Shown: positions 33,181-44,109 of the stretch, piece by piece | Layout: the number at the start of each line of letters is the position of its first letter | Position numbering within the stretch: position 1 is the stretch's first letter | From: Flaccisagitta enflata | Taxonomy: Eukaryota > Chaetognatha > Sagittoidea > Aphragmophora | NCBI GenBank assembly: GCA_965153355.1 | Contig: OZ231126.1 | Location: 76,012,001-76,076,000 of the forward strand | DNA length: 64,000 nt | Direction: 5' to 3' | Notes under the pieces: generated by a model | Told to the model about the DNA's origin: nothing | What the model saw: the letters and a program-made list of their open reading frames with translations, nothing else | Database searches by the model: none | Program-made: the position numbers and the translations under genes

Positions 33181-33612
33181 TAACTAGTCATCCAAGGATC
33201 GCACATGGTCAGCGGTACCCGATGTCCTGCTTGCAGTGATCAAGTGAAGTAGTGGAGTGAGAGCAGGGTAGCAGCCTCAAAGTGCCGATGTCCTGTAGGA
33301 CGCAGAGGTGAATTTCAAGACGTCCTGAGGCGGATTTCAAGTCGGGATGGCAGAATTTAGTCCAAAAGAGCAGATTTGAAGTTCGGGGGGCAGGCTTGAG
33401 CTCTCGAGGGCTAAATTGAGGTCTGAAAGGGCTAATTTGAGGGCTCAGAGGGCCAGAATCAGGCCTGAGACTGCAGACTTGCGGCTCCAATGGGGGGGAT
33501 GGAAGGATGGAAGGACAGAAGAACGGAAGGACAGACGGATGTGACGATTGGACGTCTCAAAATTCCCCCCTGTGTCCAACAGGACATTGGCTCTTAGGGG
33601 CCGCTGCCCAAA
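33181..33612 (+). mobile_element. Superfamily E element, second of a tandem pair
   Basis: Opening TCATCCAAGGATCGCACATG, GTCAGCGGTACCCGATGTCC, then AGAGCAGGGTAGCAGCCTC and GCCGATGTCCTGTAGGACGC. Array of GAGGGCTAATTTGAGG units, a GGATGGAAGGACAG run, and the closing arm CCCCCTGTGTCCAACAGGAC, GGGGCCGCTGCCC. It is a close relative of 42823-43372. Confidence 0.85.
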
Positions 33613-33655
33613 AAGGGGGTGAAGACTGTGAAATTGATGAGTAGCTGCAGGGTTT

Positions 33656-33701
<46 letters not shown>
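33656..33701. repeat. (GA)n microsatellite
   Basis: About 45 bp of GA. Confidence 0.95.
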
Positions 33702-33702
<1 letters not shown>

Positions 33703-34667
33703 TGTGACTGCGGGGACAGAGAGGGGTGAAGATCCAGGGAAGGAGGGGGGTATTTAAATGACAATGAGGATGAGAGATCGGGATGATGGTAAAAAAATGA
33801 GAAGTGTGGGGTTTTTTTTCGGCGATGGAAGACATTATGGCGAGGGGTGGAGGATTGAGAGGGATGAGGGCTGTGAGGCGATGCAATGGTTGGTAATCAC
33901 CACGGATGAGGGATCGGATATAATCGAATCAAGAGCGGCGAGATTCAACTCGGGAGGGGGTTCCAGATTCATGGTGAGCAAAGACGGAACAAAACACACC
34001 AAAAAAACGCCATTTTTTTCTCTCTTTTCTCTCTCTGGTCTCGGTAAGAATCACTTTTAAACGGTCTAAATGAACTTAAAGGGGAGATTCATGGTGAGAA
34101 AAGAGTCCTTCGCGGCACATGGGGCCCCACTCGGCATGTGCTGAAGGGCTCCTTTTCGCTTATGGGGGATGGATCGGCATGCGCTAAAGGGCTCTTTGAG
34201 ATATACGAGGGCTGGTTAAAGAGGGGGCATGTGCGTGAGTGATAAGGAGACTCTTTCTCTGCTCGGAATATCCAATGGATTAAGGCGTGGGTCACTGTAG
34301 AAAGAAGGCTGTTTAGGTTCTGAAAGAGCCATGCATTATCACGCCAATTAGCCAATTACGAATTCAGCATTAAGCATTGAATACAAAGAAAAGTAAATTG
34401 ACTGTCGTGTCCATCCCATCTTTAGTCCTCGACGCGAACGACCACAGCATATATCCATTTTGAAGCAAAAACTCTCTTTTTCCCTTACCTTTTCCTTGTA
34501 GAATATGAATAAACTCGCGTGTAATGGTGTAACCATCTTCCGTTTGATTCAAGCGCCCTTGCAGTCATAAAGAGATAAATGTTGACTATGTCTATAACAA
34601 ATGATTTGGAGTTTGTATTTCAGAGGATCTGGATAATCCACACGATTTGCTGAGAAGGTTTGAGGGT
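33702..34667. other. No gene recognised
   Basis: Two short GGGGAGATTCATGGTGAG-like phrases (about 33967 and 34083) hint at a small duplication of 115 bp. Open frames of 60-100 codons have no recognisable domains. Confidence 0.4.
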
Positions 34668-34832
34668 AACAAGGCCGGATACACGGCAATCCAGTCGCGG
34701 ACGGTTGGGCAGGAGCTGTAATGCGAAAACCGCTCGGAATTCAAAAAATTGACGGACCGACGGACCGACGGACCGACGGACCGACCTATCGACCGACACG
34801 GCAAGGTGTAGAGTCGCGTGTCCGCGACTTAA
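34668..34832 (-). mobile_element. Family A repeat with matching changes in both ends
   Basis: Reversed: head TAAGTCGCGGACACGCGACT, CTACACCTTGCCGTGTC, GGTCGGTCCGTCGG units, GAATTCCGAGCGGTTTTCGC, AGCTCCTGCCCAACCGTCCG, CGACTGGATTGCCGTGTATC, CGGCCTTGTT. The head arm AGTCGCGGAC is matched by the tail GTCCGCGACT, where other copies have AGTCGCGTGC with GCACGCGACT. Confidence 0.88.
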
Positions 34833-35554
34833 AATAAGTCTGAATGTGTGGGATGCAATGGAATAAAAAAAGGGGAGGCGCAGCATAAAAAGACCTCCAT
34901 CGAAGTAACGCCTTTAAATCCCTGGGCGCGACTAAAAAAGGAGAAAGGAAGAAAATAGTGTCTTGAAATTTCAAGAAATAAACTCAAAGGAGAAAAGGAA
35001 AGAATTATATTGAGTGGCGTTTGGCGAAGATAAGGGAATTCTCCTGTTTAAAAGGTTCGAGGCAGAAAAAAATCGAGGTTTTTAAAGTGGAAAGAAGTAT
35101 TTTGAGTATGGGGAATTCATAAGTACCGATTCGCTACATTCATTTTTTTTCAAAGAATCGACAATTTTGCTGTGATTACTAACTGCTGCCTTGCTTTTCA
35201 TGACTATGAAATGACTATATAATGACGGTGAATTGGGATCTTCAAACAAAATAATGCAGCCTGGTCGATTACCTAACAAATGCATTACTACAGTACAGAA
35301 GCGTACGGTAAAGCAGAATTAAGTCGCGTCTTGGCTTGAATTGAGATGATAGGGGCATGCATATCATGCATATATTGATGAAAGATTCATTCAAATTTGA
35401 AAGCAATCAACCACAAAAGAAACTGAGAGCGTGTTGCTACTCACCACAACAATACAAAACACCAATCATCCCCGTCAATCGCCTTAACAGCGTGAACATA
35501 TATTTGCATTTCATCGAGCCACTAGGGACTCAAGGGAGTGACCAAAGTCAGTGA
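34833..35554. other. No gene recognised
   Basis: Unique-looking DNA with no convincing exon. Confidence 0.45.
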
Positions 35555-35632
35555 GCGAGCCTGTGAACAGGGCAAGCGAGCGAAGCAAGCAGAGCGAAGC
35601 GAAGCGGAGCACAGCAAACCGAGTGAGCGGAG
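35555..35632. repeat. GCGAAGC/GAGCGAGC repeat
   Basis: Degenerate array GCGAGCGAAGCAAGC, reverse-complement relative of the array at 7930-8065. Confidence 0.7.
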
Positions 35633-35681
35633 ATAGAATTTACTGTAATGACAATTTTTACGTTTTTTACATGCTCGGGTT

Positions 35682-35730
35682 TTTTTTTTTTTTTTTTTGT
35701 TTGTTTTTTTTTTTTTTTTTTTTTTTTTTG
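35682..35730. repeat. Poly-T tract
   Basis: T18 and T28 runs separated by GTTTG. Confidence 0.95.
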
Positions 35731-36137
35731 CATCAGGACAAGAGATCGTTTGACAGAACCCCGCGTAAAGGTTAACGGATCTAAGGCTAAGGGCAACTGT
35801 GAGGAAAACCACCCAAAAAGTATTTTCGTATTTTCGGTACTTATGGCGTTTTTCTTTGGTAAATTTAGAAGGTTTTACGGCCGAAACCCACCCACTTACA
35901 AATCCCGCCCTCTTCTCTCACATCTTTTCCGGGATTCTTGCCAGCTACCTCCAAATCATGGTCACACCATCTCCCACCAGCCAATATCGGGCTTTCTTTT
36001 CTCAACAACTTTAAACCAGTGTGTCATCTATACATCACGCACAACAGTGAAGCACCGCCACAGCGCACCCGCTTTGAAGGCATGACATTTGATGCACCAT
36101 CAAAGATTATATGAGTATTTTTGTTAGACAGCTTCAC
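35731..36137. other. No gene recognised
   Basis: Overlapping open frames (71 and 145 codons) with ordinary composition but no known domain, no good start and no clear splice sites. Confidence 0.35.
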
Positions 36138-36397
36138 TAACTCCTGTCCCACAATTATTGCAAGAGTAAAGCTTCAAATAAGACTATGAGAAGCATACTT
36201 CTAGTTGACCCAGTCACATGAAATTTGAACTGTAGTTACCCAAAGGTGTTATAATGCTTCAGTTCAAATTTCATACAACTACACTAACTAGAGGTATGCT
36301 TTTCATGGTTTTATTTGAAGTGAAGCTTTTGCAATAATTGTGACATGTGCAACAATTCATCCTACATAAAACTCATACAATTGTGGGACAGGTGTTA
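36138..36397. mobile_element. Palindromic MITE, 260 bp, TA-bounded
   Basis: Left TAACTCCTGTCCCACAATTA and, reversed from the right, TAACACCTGTCCCACAATTG. Inner arms pair through AATTATTGCAAGAGTAAAGC, TTCAAATAAGACTATGAGAA, GCATACTTCTAGTT and GTTCAAATTTCAT. The right arm carries an extra block of about 33 bp. Confidence 0.85.
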
Positions 36398-36659
36398 TAT
36401 TGCACAGTTTTGAAAATCTCTTGACACGCGCGCCAGTGAAGCATAACTGGAACAATCTTACGTATTTATCTTTCCATGAGTTTGATGCTTATTTCTCTAA
36501 CATAGCCCTACTTGCTACTTACTACTCCTATAAATTGTATTTTTAAATTTTCATTACATTTCAAGTTCTCATTGACTTTTCGACAACGGACAAGAACTGG
36601 TCAGCGGAAGGCATTTCAATCATTGAAAAAATGAAAGGGACGTTTCGTGAAAATATCGA

Positions 36660-36682
36660 TTCATCTATCAATCAATCGATCG

Positions 36683-36721
<39 letters not shown>

Positions 36722-36803
36722 CATCCATCCATCCATCCATCCATCCATCCATCCATCCATCCATCCATCCATCCATCCATCCATCCATCAATCAATCAAT
36801 CTA
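36660..36803. repeat. (TCAA)n-(TCCA)n-(TCAA)n tetranucleotide array
   Basis: Symmetric compound microsatellite of about 140 bp. Confidence 0.96.
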
Positions 36804-36848
36804 TCTATGTGGCAGTGCACAGGAATAGCAAATATGGAAATTCATTCC

Positions 36849-36988
36849 GCGTGAAATTCTTAATCTCTCTCTGAATGCAAAATTTTGCATTTCTAAGAAC
36901 ATGGCCTTTTTCTTAAATGTCTTTAGAACCGGGCCATGTTTTTCGAAATGCAAATTTATGCATTCAAAGACATATTAAGAATTTCACG
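36849..36988. repeat. Palindromic element, 140 bp
   Basis: GCGTGAAATTCTTAAT and its inverse bound inner pairs TGAATGCAAAATTTTGCATT, TAAGAACATGGCC and TAAATGTCTTT. Confidence 0.8.
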
Positions 36989-37692
36989 TAAGACAAGTCG
37001 AGGAATGGAGGCTAACTTTCTTATTTTTCTTTCAATTTTTCCAACTGATTTAAAACACATAAATGATTTGCAATGCAAATAAATAAATGATTTATACTAA
37101 AAATACGATTTCTTTAAAAACCATTGTGAATTCATCATTTCATTTCTTTTCTAGACTATGGTTTGACCGTGAAAGTTGCTTCTTCGTGTGCACCTTGACC
37201 TATCTGTATTGTCATTTTTCTTCATGAATGACCACACTTATCGGTTTTCACATGTCCCTCGGTATAACAAAACATTTAAAGCGACGTGCACTTATTGGGC
37301 TACACCTGTTTTGGGCCGATGTCCATCCCCCACTAACAAAAATATAGAAGTTGGAAAGCTGGAAAGGCGAGAAGAGGTAGACGTCAGTAAGTAGTAGATT
37401 TTTGTAGCCTCGGGCATTTTGCCTACGTTCAAGTCTTTTTTTTTCTTTTCTCACTGCCTCCTCCAAATCACGACGTCACGGCATTTTGTTTTCCTTTCAT
37501 TTTAAGTTCTACTTTTCTTCAAAACAATAAATGTGATAAGTTTCATCTTTGGAAAGAGATAAAGCAACAAAAAAGTTGATCCGTTGAGAAAAGCAAAAGA
37601 ATATCATATTCATTCTTGGCATGATTACTCATTAGGCAACCATTTTGGCCAGTTCTAGAGGTAATTTTCAGTATTGTCTCAATCTTAACGAA
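36989..37692. other. No gene recognised
   Basis: AT-rich sequence; two open frames of 72 codons over 37176-37466 on opposite strands cancel each other as evidence. Confidence 0.4.
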
Positions 37693-37977
37693 TTATGTGT
37701 TATGCTTCGTTGCATGATTAAAGCTTGGCATGTCTTCTTTCGAAGATGTATGAAGCACAAAAGGGAAAAGAAATGTTGTTTTCGCTTTTGAGTGTTGGTG
37801 GTAATCCCATGACGCATTGTCAGCCTCCCCCTTTCTTCTTGTTCTCCTCCCTTTAATCACTCTCTCCCCTTCTTCCTCGTCCTCTTCTTCCTCCTTCTCC
37901 TCCTCCTCCTTTTCCCCCTCCCACTTTTTCTTCCTTGGTGGTTTTCGACTTTTCCATTTCTGAAAAGCTGTTGACAT
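37693..37977 (-). CDS. Possible small Lys/Glu-rich ORF (hypothetical)
   Basis: An ATG-started 94-codon minus-strand frame. Residues about 7-20 are basic (KWKSRKPPRKKKW), then an acidic EKEEEEKEEEE tract, then VIKGRRTRRKGEAD and an ordinary-composition end (NASWDYHQHSKAKTTF). The acidic tract comes from a GAGGAG-rich stretch, which can keep a frame open by chance. No domain and no evidence of expression; low confidence. Confidence 0.15.
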   Translation of the reverse strand: MSTAFQKWKSRKPPRKKKWEGEKEEEEKEEEEDEEEGERVIKGRRTRRKGEADNASWDYHQHSKAKTTFLFPFVLHTSSKEDMPSFNHATKHNT

Positions 37978-38496
<519 letters not shown>

Positions 38497-38638
38497 CTGG
38501 AGAAACTTTTTTCTCGTAATCTTAGCGGTTGATCTCTCATCCAGGGAACTCTTAAATCTACTGTACACTTTTAGATGATTAATTGTAATGAATTAGCAGC
38601 TTCCATTACTATTTATTTGCAACAACCCCCCCTCTTTT

Positions 38639-38908
<270 letters not shown>

Positions 38909-38995
38909 GCTGCCCCTTGGCGCGAAAAACCTTAAATATCATCCTCTCTTCCTTCTCTCCTTCCTGGATGTCTCAATCGAGACCGTCGCCCGGGG

Positions 38996-39190
38996 CAGAG
39001 ACTGATGGGTCTAAGGGATGATATATCAGAGAGATAGGGTGGGGGCTGAGACTGATGGGTCTAAGGGATAATGTATCAGAGAATCAGGGTGGGGGCAAAG
39101 ACTGATGGGTCTAAGGGATGGTATATCAGAGAGTCGGCATGGGAGTAGTCTCAGGGTTAAAGTATATCAGAGAGTAAGAGAGGTCAGGAG
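38996..39190. repeat. Three tandem units of about 58 bp
   Basis: Each has GAGACTGATGGGTCTAAGGG, ATATATCAGAGAG (or ATGTATCAGAGAA) and GGGTGGGGGC. A decayed fourth unit runs to about 39220. Confidence 0.85.
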
Positions 39191-39284
39191 TATGAATGAG
39201 GGGTAAGTGGGTTAATGTATCAGAAAGCTGTGGAAGTGGAAAGAATGTGCGCGACGAAGGCTGCTCGGCGATGGAGTGAGAGAT

Positions 39285-39375
39285 GGCACTGCAGTTGGAA
39301 CAGATAACGGGAAACAGGTCGCCCAAGGGCAATATGTGGCCAGCGATACCCGTTGCCCTGCTGTGCATGGTTGTC
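39285..39375. mobile_element. E/D terminal arm
   Basis: GTCGCCCAAGGGCAATATGT, GGCCAGCGATACCCGTTGCC and CTG are the reverse complement of the right end of the E element at 20076-20640. It borders the 740-bp segment that follows. Confidence 0.75.
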
Positions 39376-40130
39376 ACTGCTCTGGATCTCCACCGCTAAC
39401 TTTAAACTAGGATTACTGCCACTTTTTTCATGGTTTCTGGTGGTCCAGCCCATGTATAATCCATGTCAAAAGGTTTCAAAATAATTCCAAGAGCGCCTTT
39501 TTTTTACTTCTCATTTTTTTTCTGGGTGGTTGGTACAGGCCATAAAACTTTCCCTCTTTTGGACAATGTCCCTTGTTTTGCTTATAACTTTTAAACGCTT
39601 TAAGTTAGAAATGCCAGATTGGTCCCATTTAAAAGATCTTTTCAAGATCTTTCCAACCGTCACCAATTTTTTTGAAATCCATTGAAAAACAACCAAGTTA
39701 TAAGCTGTCAAACATTAGCAATGTTATGGAGATTTTGGACGATTTTCCAGATCATTGAATTTCTCTTCCATTTTCTTTATTTCACTTGTTTTGCTCATAA
39801 CTTTTGAACGAATAAAGCTAGAAATGCCAGATTGGTCCCATTTGAAAGATCTTTTCAAGATCTTTCAAACCGTCACCAATTTTTGTCAATCCCTTGAAAA
39901 ACCACCTCCTTATAAGCTGCCAAACATAAGCATTGTCAATGGGATTTTGGAGGATTTTCCCACCATCAGTTTTTTCATGGTCTCATCCTGTTTTTACATG
40001 CAATCTCGAATATATGCAAGGGGTATTGTCTCTTGGCTAGTCTGCTGATTTTTCCAATGTTTAATCTGTCCAACTTTCAGTTCATCTATCAGGGAGATTG
40101 TGAAACATTGCAAAAAAATGAGCAGAAAAC
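39376..40130 (+). repeat. 740-bp segment, arm 1 of a distant inverted pair
   Basis: Near-identical in reverse complement to 43373-44109. Internally it holds two tandem units of about 220 bp sharing TGTTTTGCTTATAACTTTT, GAAATGCCAGATTGGTCCCA, AAGATCTTTTCAAGATCTTT and CCGTCACCAATTTTT. A 97-codon frame (39755-40048) is not supported by its partner copy. Confidence 0.9.
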
Positions 40131-40139
40131 ATCCCCCTT

Positions 40140-40505
40140 TTTTGGGCAGCGGCCCCAAAGGACCAATGTCTTGTAAAACACAGGGGGAATTTCCAGATGT
40201 CTGTCCATCCATCCATCCTTCCATCCGTCCTTCTATCCCCCCTTTGCCCATCAAGACCTCAAATTTGCCCTCTCAGCCCTCAATTTAGCCCTCCAGGCCT
40301 CAAATCAGCCTTCCACGCTTTATATCAGCCCCCCCAGCCGATTCCATCCTGTTCATTTTTCTGTTCGTTTGTCTGTCCGTCACCCCCAGCCCTCTCAGGC
40401 CTAAAATCTGCCCTATCAGTTCTGAAATCTACCCTATCAGGCCTGAAATCTACTCTATCAGGCCTGAGATCTGCCCTCTCAAGCCCTAAATCTGCTCTTT
40501 TGGGC
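40140..40505. mobile_element. Superfamily E left arm and array
   Basis: TGGGCAGCGGCCCCAAAGG, ACCAATGTCTTGTAAAACAC, AGGGGGAATTTCCAGATGTC, a CCATCC run, then TCAGGCCTGAAATCTACCC-type units. It joins the next D element without a closing arm. Confidence 0.8.
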
Positions 40506-40910
40506 AGAGGCCTCAAAGGGGTCGATGACCTATGCTTTCACACGTATTGGGGATTTTCTCTTTCTTCTTCTTCTAACTCCCCCCCTATAGCTCAGATCCT
40601 AGCCTCAAGGCCCAAATCCCAGCCTTGAGACCCAAATCCCAGCCTCGAGACCCAAATCCTCGCCTTGGGGCCCAAATCCCCACCTTGGGAGCCAAATTCT
40701 ATCCTTGAAGCCCCAAGACTGGGATTTGGGCCTTTAGGCTGGGATTTGGGCCTTGAGGCTAGAATCTGAGTAAGAGGGGGGGAGGACAGAGGAGAAGGAG
40801 AAAATCCCCCATATGTGTGAAAGCAGGTCATCCACCCTTCAGAGCTGCTGCCCTGTGTCCCCCCTCAACTTCAACCACAACCTACTTAGGCAGGGCACTG
40901 GTACTGCCAG
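40500..40910. mobile_element. Superfamily D element
   Basis: TTGGGCAGAGGCCTCAAAGG, GGTCGATGACCTATGCTTTC, array of CCCAAATCCCAGCCTTGAG units flipping at about 40720, then AAAATCCCCCATATGTGTGA and TGTGTCCCCCCTCAAC, CTACTTAGGCAGGGCACTGG, ending at TACTGCC. Confidence 0.85.
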
Positions 40911-41275
40911 CCTCGAGGCCCATATCTCAGCCTTGAGGCCCATATCCCAGCCTCAGGCCCATCTAGTCTTGAGGCCCAATCCCAACCTCCAGGCCAAATC
41001 CCCCCTAACCAAAATTCCAGCCTCAGGGATTTGGGCCTCAAGACTGGGATTTGGGCCTCGAGCCTGGGATATGGGCCTCGAGGCTGAATAGCCGAGGCTG
41101 AAGAAGATGCGGAGGAAGAGAAGAGAAGAAGGAGAAAATCCCCCATATGTGTGAAAGTATAGGTCATCAACCCTTTCGGGGCCGCTGCCCTGCTCCCCCC
41201 CCAACTTCCACCACAACCTACTTAAGCAGGGCACAGGTACCGCTGACCATCTAACCCTTTTGCGACTATTGTAAT
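40911..41275. mobile_element. Superfamily D element, overlapping tandem copy
   Basis: The array resumes at CAGCCTCGAGGCCCATATCT and flips at about 41020. Then AAAATCCCCCATATGTGTGA, GGTCATCAACCCTTTCGGGG, CCGCTGCCCTGC, CTACTTAAGCAGGGCACAGG, TACCGCTGACCATCTA and TTTTGCGACTATTG. Confidence 0.85.
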
Positions 41276-41276
41276 T

Positions 41277-41415
41277 ATTAGGCCTGAAACCTTCCCTCAG
41301 GCCTGCATTTTCTCTCTCAGGCCTTAAATCTGCCATCTTAGGCAGATTAAAGGCTTGAGAGGGCATATTTCAGGCCTAATAGGCTGGATTTAAGGCTTGA
41401 GAGGGCATATTCAAC
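41277..41415. repeat. E-type array fragment that flips orientation
   Basis: TTAGGCCTGAAACCTTCCC-type units, then TTGAGAGGGCATATTTCAGG units from about 41350. Confidence 0.75.
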
Positions 41416-41776
41416 CTTTAATCGCCAGTAAATCAGCGTATTTTCTAAGTCCCAGATTTTACTGCTTTTCTGTTTTGAGTTTCTTTTTTGAAACTGGAAA
41501 TTAAAAAATGTTTCATTGAAAGTTCGCGCAAATATTTGAACATTTTCTGAGCCAATGATATCTTTGGAATTGATGTGCGATAAGAAACAAAGTGCGCAAC
41601 TGGGTACCACTTTTAACTACTTTTATTTACATCGTTTTTCAGAACTGGTGGCTCTTTTTTGCTGATGTGTGTTAGCCCCAAATCAGTCTTCACAGACCTT
41701 GAATTGACTCTCCTGAGCTAAGCATCATCTTGAAAGCATTATAAGTCTTCAACTAGTACTTTGACTTTTTAGCTCA
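41416..41776. other. No gene recognised
   Basis: An 87-codon minus frame here is of ordinary composition without a domain. Confidence 0.4.
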
Positions 41777-42300
41777 GGGGTGTATATAGTTCCATGACCT
41801 TTGATTAATTCCCCCCCCCCCTTTGATTTCCTTCCCGGCAACTCATCAGGATGTGTTACCAAATCTATGATTTTCTTCTCATAAAGCAACAAAACAGTGT
41901 TTAAGGTTTAAAAAGTTTTTAATTGTGTTTTACTTATCAGGTTTTATAATTTGTTACTGCCAAAAATTATGTTTTTCCCAAATTTTCTTTTTAGTCGCGT
42001 GCTACGCGACTCTACACTCCGCTTTGTCGGTCCCTCCGTCCATCCATCCATCTATCCATCCATTGGTCCGTTCATCACACTTTACTTTTTTGGTTTTTTT
42101 GCGGTCTTTAGCCTCACTGCTCCTGCCCAAATAATCAAGTGACCCCTGCCCCTGCCCACCCACACGCGACTGGGGTTGCCGTGTATCCGGCCTTGTTTTT
42201 CTCTTTTTCCCCTCCTTCCTTCTTCTTCCCTCTCTCCAAACCCTTTGATTTATTTGGAATTTGGATCAATGTGGAACCATATACAGGCCTGTATCTGCTT
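41777..42300 (-). mobile_element. Family F element split by a family A insertion
   Basis: The left border AGGGGTGTATATAGTTCCAT with a C tract and CTTTGATTTCCTTCCC belongs to family F. TTTGTTACTGCCAAAAATTA matches the F interior (TTAGTACTGCCAAAAGTG in reversed 15072-15389). After the A insert, F resumes with ACCCTTTGATTTATTTGG and ends at CCATATACAGGCCTGTA. Confidence 0.75.
41990..42198 (+). mobile_element. Family A repeat nested in family F
   Basis: Head TAGTCGCGTGCTACGCGACT, CTACACTCCGCTTTGTC, GTCC/ATCC run, CATCACACTTTACTTTTTTG, CACTGCTCCTGCCCAAATAA, CCACACGCGACTGGGGTTGC, CGTGTATCCGGCCTTG. T-rich sequence lies on both sides of the insertion. Confidence 0.92.
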
Positions 42301-42309
42301 GCACAAAAT

Positions 42310-42600
42310 TCCCCTCGTGTGCTATAGGACTTGTACCTTTTCAGGGTTGTTGTCCTGCTTGGCTGCTTCTTCTCACTCATACAAGCATTGAGTGACATAT
42401 TTGGTCAGAGAGCCCCAATAAGAACAAAAGAAGAGCTCCAAAGCAGACATGATTGTATGAGTAAAGATTGTATGAGTTCAAAGCCTGATTTCAGGCTAGT
42501 GAGGGCTCATTTGAGGCCTGAAAAGCCTAGATTATGTTTGAGAGGGCTTGTTCAATGTCTAAATGAGCTTTTTTGAAACCCAAGGGGGCTGAATTAAGGC
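42310..42600. mobile_element. Degraded E fragment
   Basis: GTGTGCTATAGGACTTGTAC, TTTCAGGGTTGTTGTCCTGC and a few CAGGCTAGTGAGGGCTCATT-type units. Confidence 0.6.
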
Positions 42601-42724
42601 TCTTTGTTTCAATGTCCCACACCTGCCCTCCTAAAAACTCATGATGGCTGATTTTGAATCTGAAACAGCTGTTCTAGTGAGTCTGATAAAATTTATGCTG
42701 TGAGTAATCAATAGCAGCCTAAAG

Positions 42725-43372
42725 GCAGTAAGTGGTCAATGGTACTCGTGCCCTGCTTGGGTAGTATGTAATTTCCATTGTGTTCTTCTAGAAATTAGTC
42801 CATTGAGGCTGCTGTTAAAAAAAAACTAGTCATCCACACATGGTCATCCAAGGATCGCACATGGTCAGCAGTGCCCGATGCTCTGCTTTGAGTGATCAAG
42901 TTAAGTAGTGGAGTGAGAGCAGGGCAGCGGCCTTCAAGGGCCGATGTCTTGTAGGACACAGGGGTGAATTTTGAGATGTTCTGAGGCGGATTTGAAGTTG
43001 GGATGGCAAAATTTAGTGCTTTAAAGTTAGGGGGGCAGGCTTGAGGCCTAGAGGACAAAATTGAGGCCTTAAGAGTTGATTTGAGGCCTGGAGGGCGGAT
43101 TTGAGGTCCGGAGGACTGATTTAAGGTCTTGAGGGCAGATATGAGGTCTGGAGAGCTGATATGAGCTCTCAAGGGCTAAATTGAGGTCTCAAAGGGCTAA
43201 TTTAAGGGCTCAGAGGGCCAAAATCAGGCCTGAGACTGCAGAGTTGAGGCCTCCATGGCCAAGGGGGGGGATGGAAGGACAGATGGATGGTCAGAAGGAC
43301 AGATGGACAGATGTCTTGAAATTCCCCCTGTGTCCTACAGGACATCGGCCCTTTGAGACCACTGCCCAATAA
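42725..43372 (+). mobile_element. Superfamily E element
   Basis: A short fragment (GTCAATGGTACTCGTGCCCT) is followed from 42823 by a full unit: TCATCCAAGGATCGCACATG, GTCAGCAGTGCCCGATGCTC, AGAGCAGGGCAGCGGCCTTC, GCCGATGTCTTGTAGGACAC. Array of GAGGCCTGGAGGGCGGATTT units, GGATGG/GGACAG run, closing CCCCCTGTGTCCTACAGGAC. Close relative of 33181-33612. Confidence 0.85.
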
Positions 43373-44109
43373 GTCTGCTAATTTTTTTTCAATGTTTCAC
43401 AATCTCCCTGACAGATGAACTGACAGTTGGACAGATTAACCATTGGAAAAATCAGCAGACTAGCCAAGAGACAAAGCCACTTGCAGATATTCGAGAATGC
43501 ATGTAAAAACAGGATGAGACCATGAAAAAACTGGTGGGAAAATCCTCGGAAATCCCCATGACAATGCTTATGTTTGACAGCCTATAAAGAGGGGGTTTTT
43601 CAAGGAATTGACATAAAATTGGTGACGGTTTGAAAGATCTTGAATAGATCTTTCAAATGGGATCAATCTGGCATTTCTAGCTTTATTCGTTCAAAAGTTG
43701 TGAAATAAAGAAAATGGAAGAAAAACTCCATGATCTGGAACATCGTCCAAAATCTCCATAGCATTGCTCATGTTTGACAGCTTATAACTCGGTTGTTTTT
43801 CAATGGATTTCAAAAAAATTGGTGACGGTTGGAAAGATCTTGAAAAGATCTTCTAAATGGGACCAATCTGGCATTTCTAGCTTTAAGCGTTTGAAAGTTA
43901 TAAGCAAAACAAGGGATATTGTCTAAAAGAGGGAAAGTTTTATGGCTTGTACCAACCACCCAGAAAAAAATGAGAACTAAAAAAAAGGCGCTCTTGGAAT
44001 TATTTTGAAACCTTTTGACATGGATTATACATGGGCTGGACCACCAGAAACCATGAAAAAAGTGGCAGTAATCCTAGTTTAAAGTTAGCGGTGGAGATCC
44101 AGAGCAGTG
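43373..44109 (-). repeat. 740-bp segment, arm 2 of the inverted pair
   Basis: Reverse complement of 39376-40130 with few differences. It begins directly after the E closing arm (CACTGCCCA), just as arm 1 ends directly before an E arm, so segment and arms form one unit. Confidence 0.9.

Noticed and set aside
37176-37466. Pair of 72-codon frames on opposite strands
   Set aside because: Ordinary length for chance open frames; no domain or splice support.
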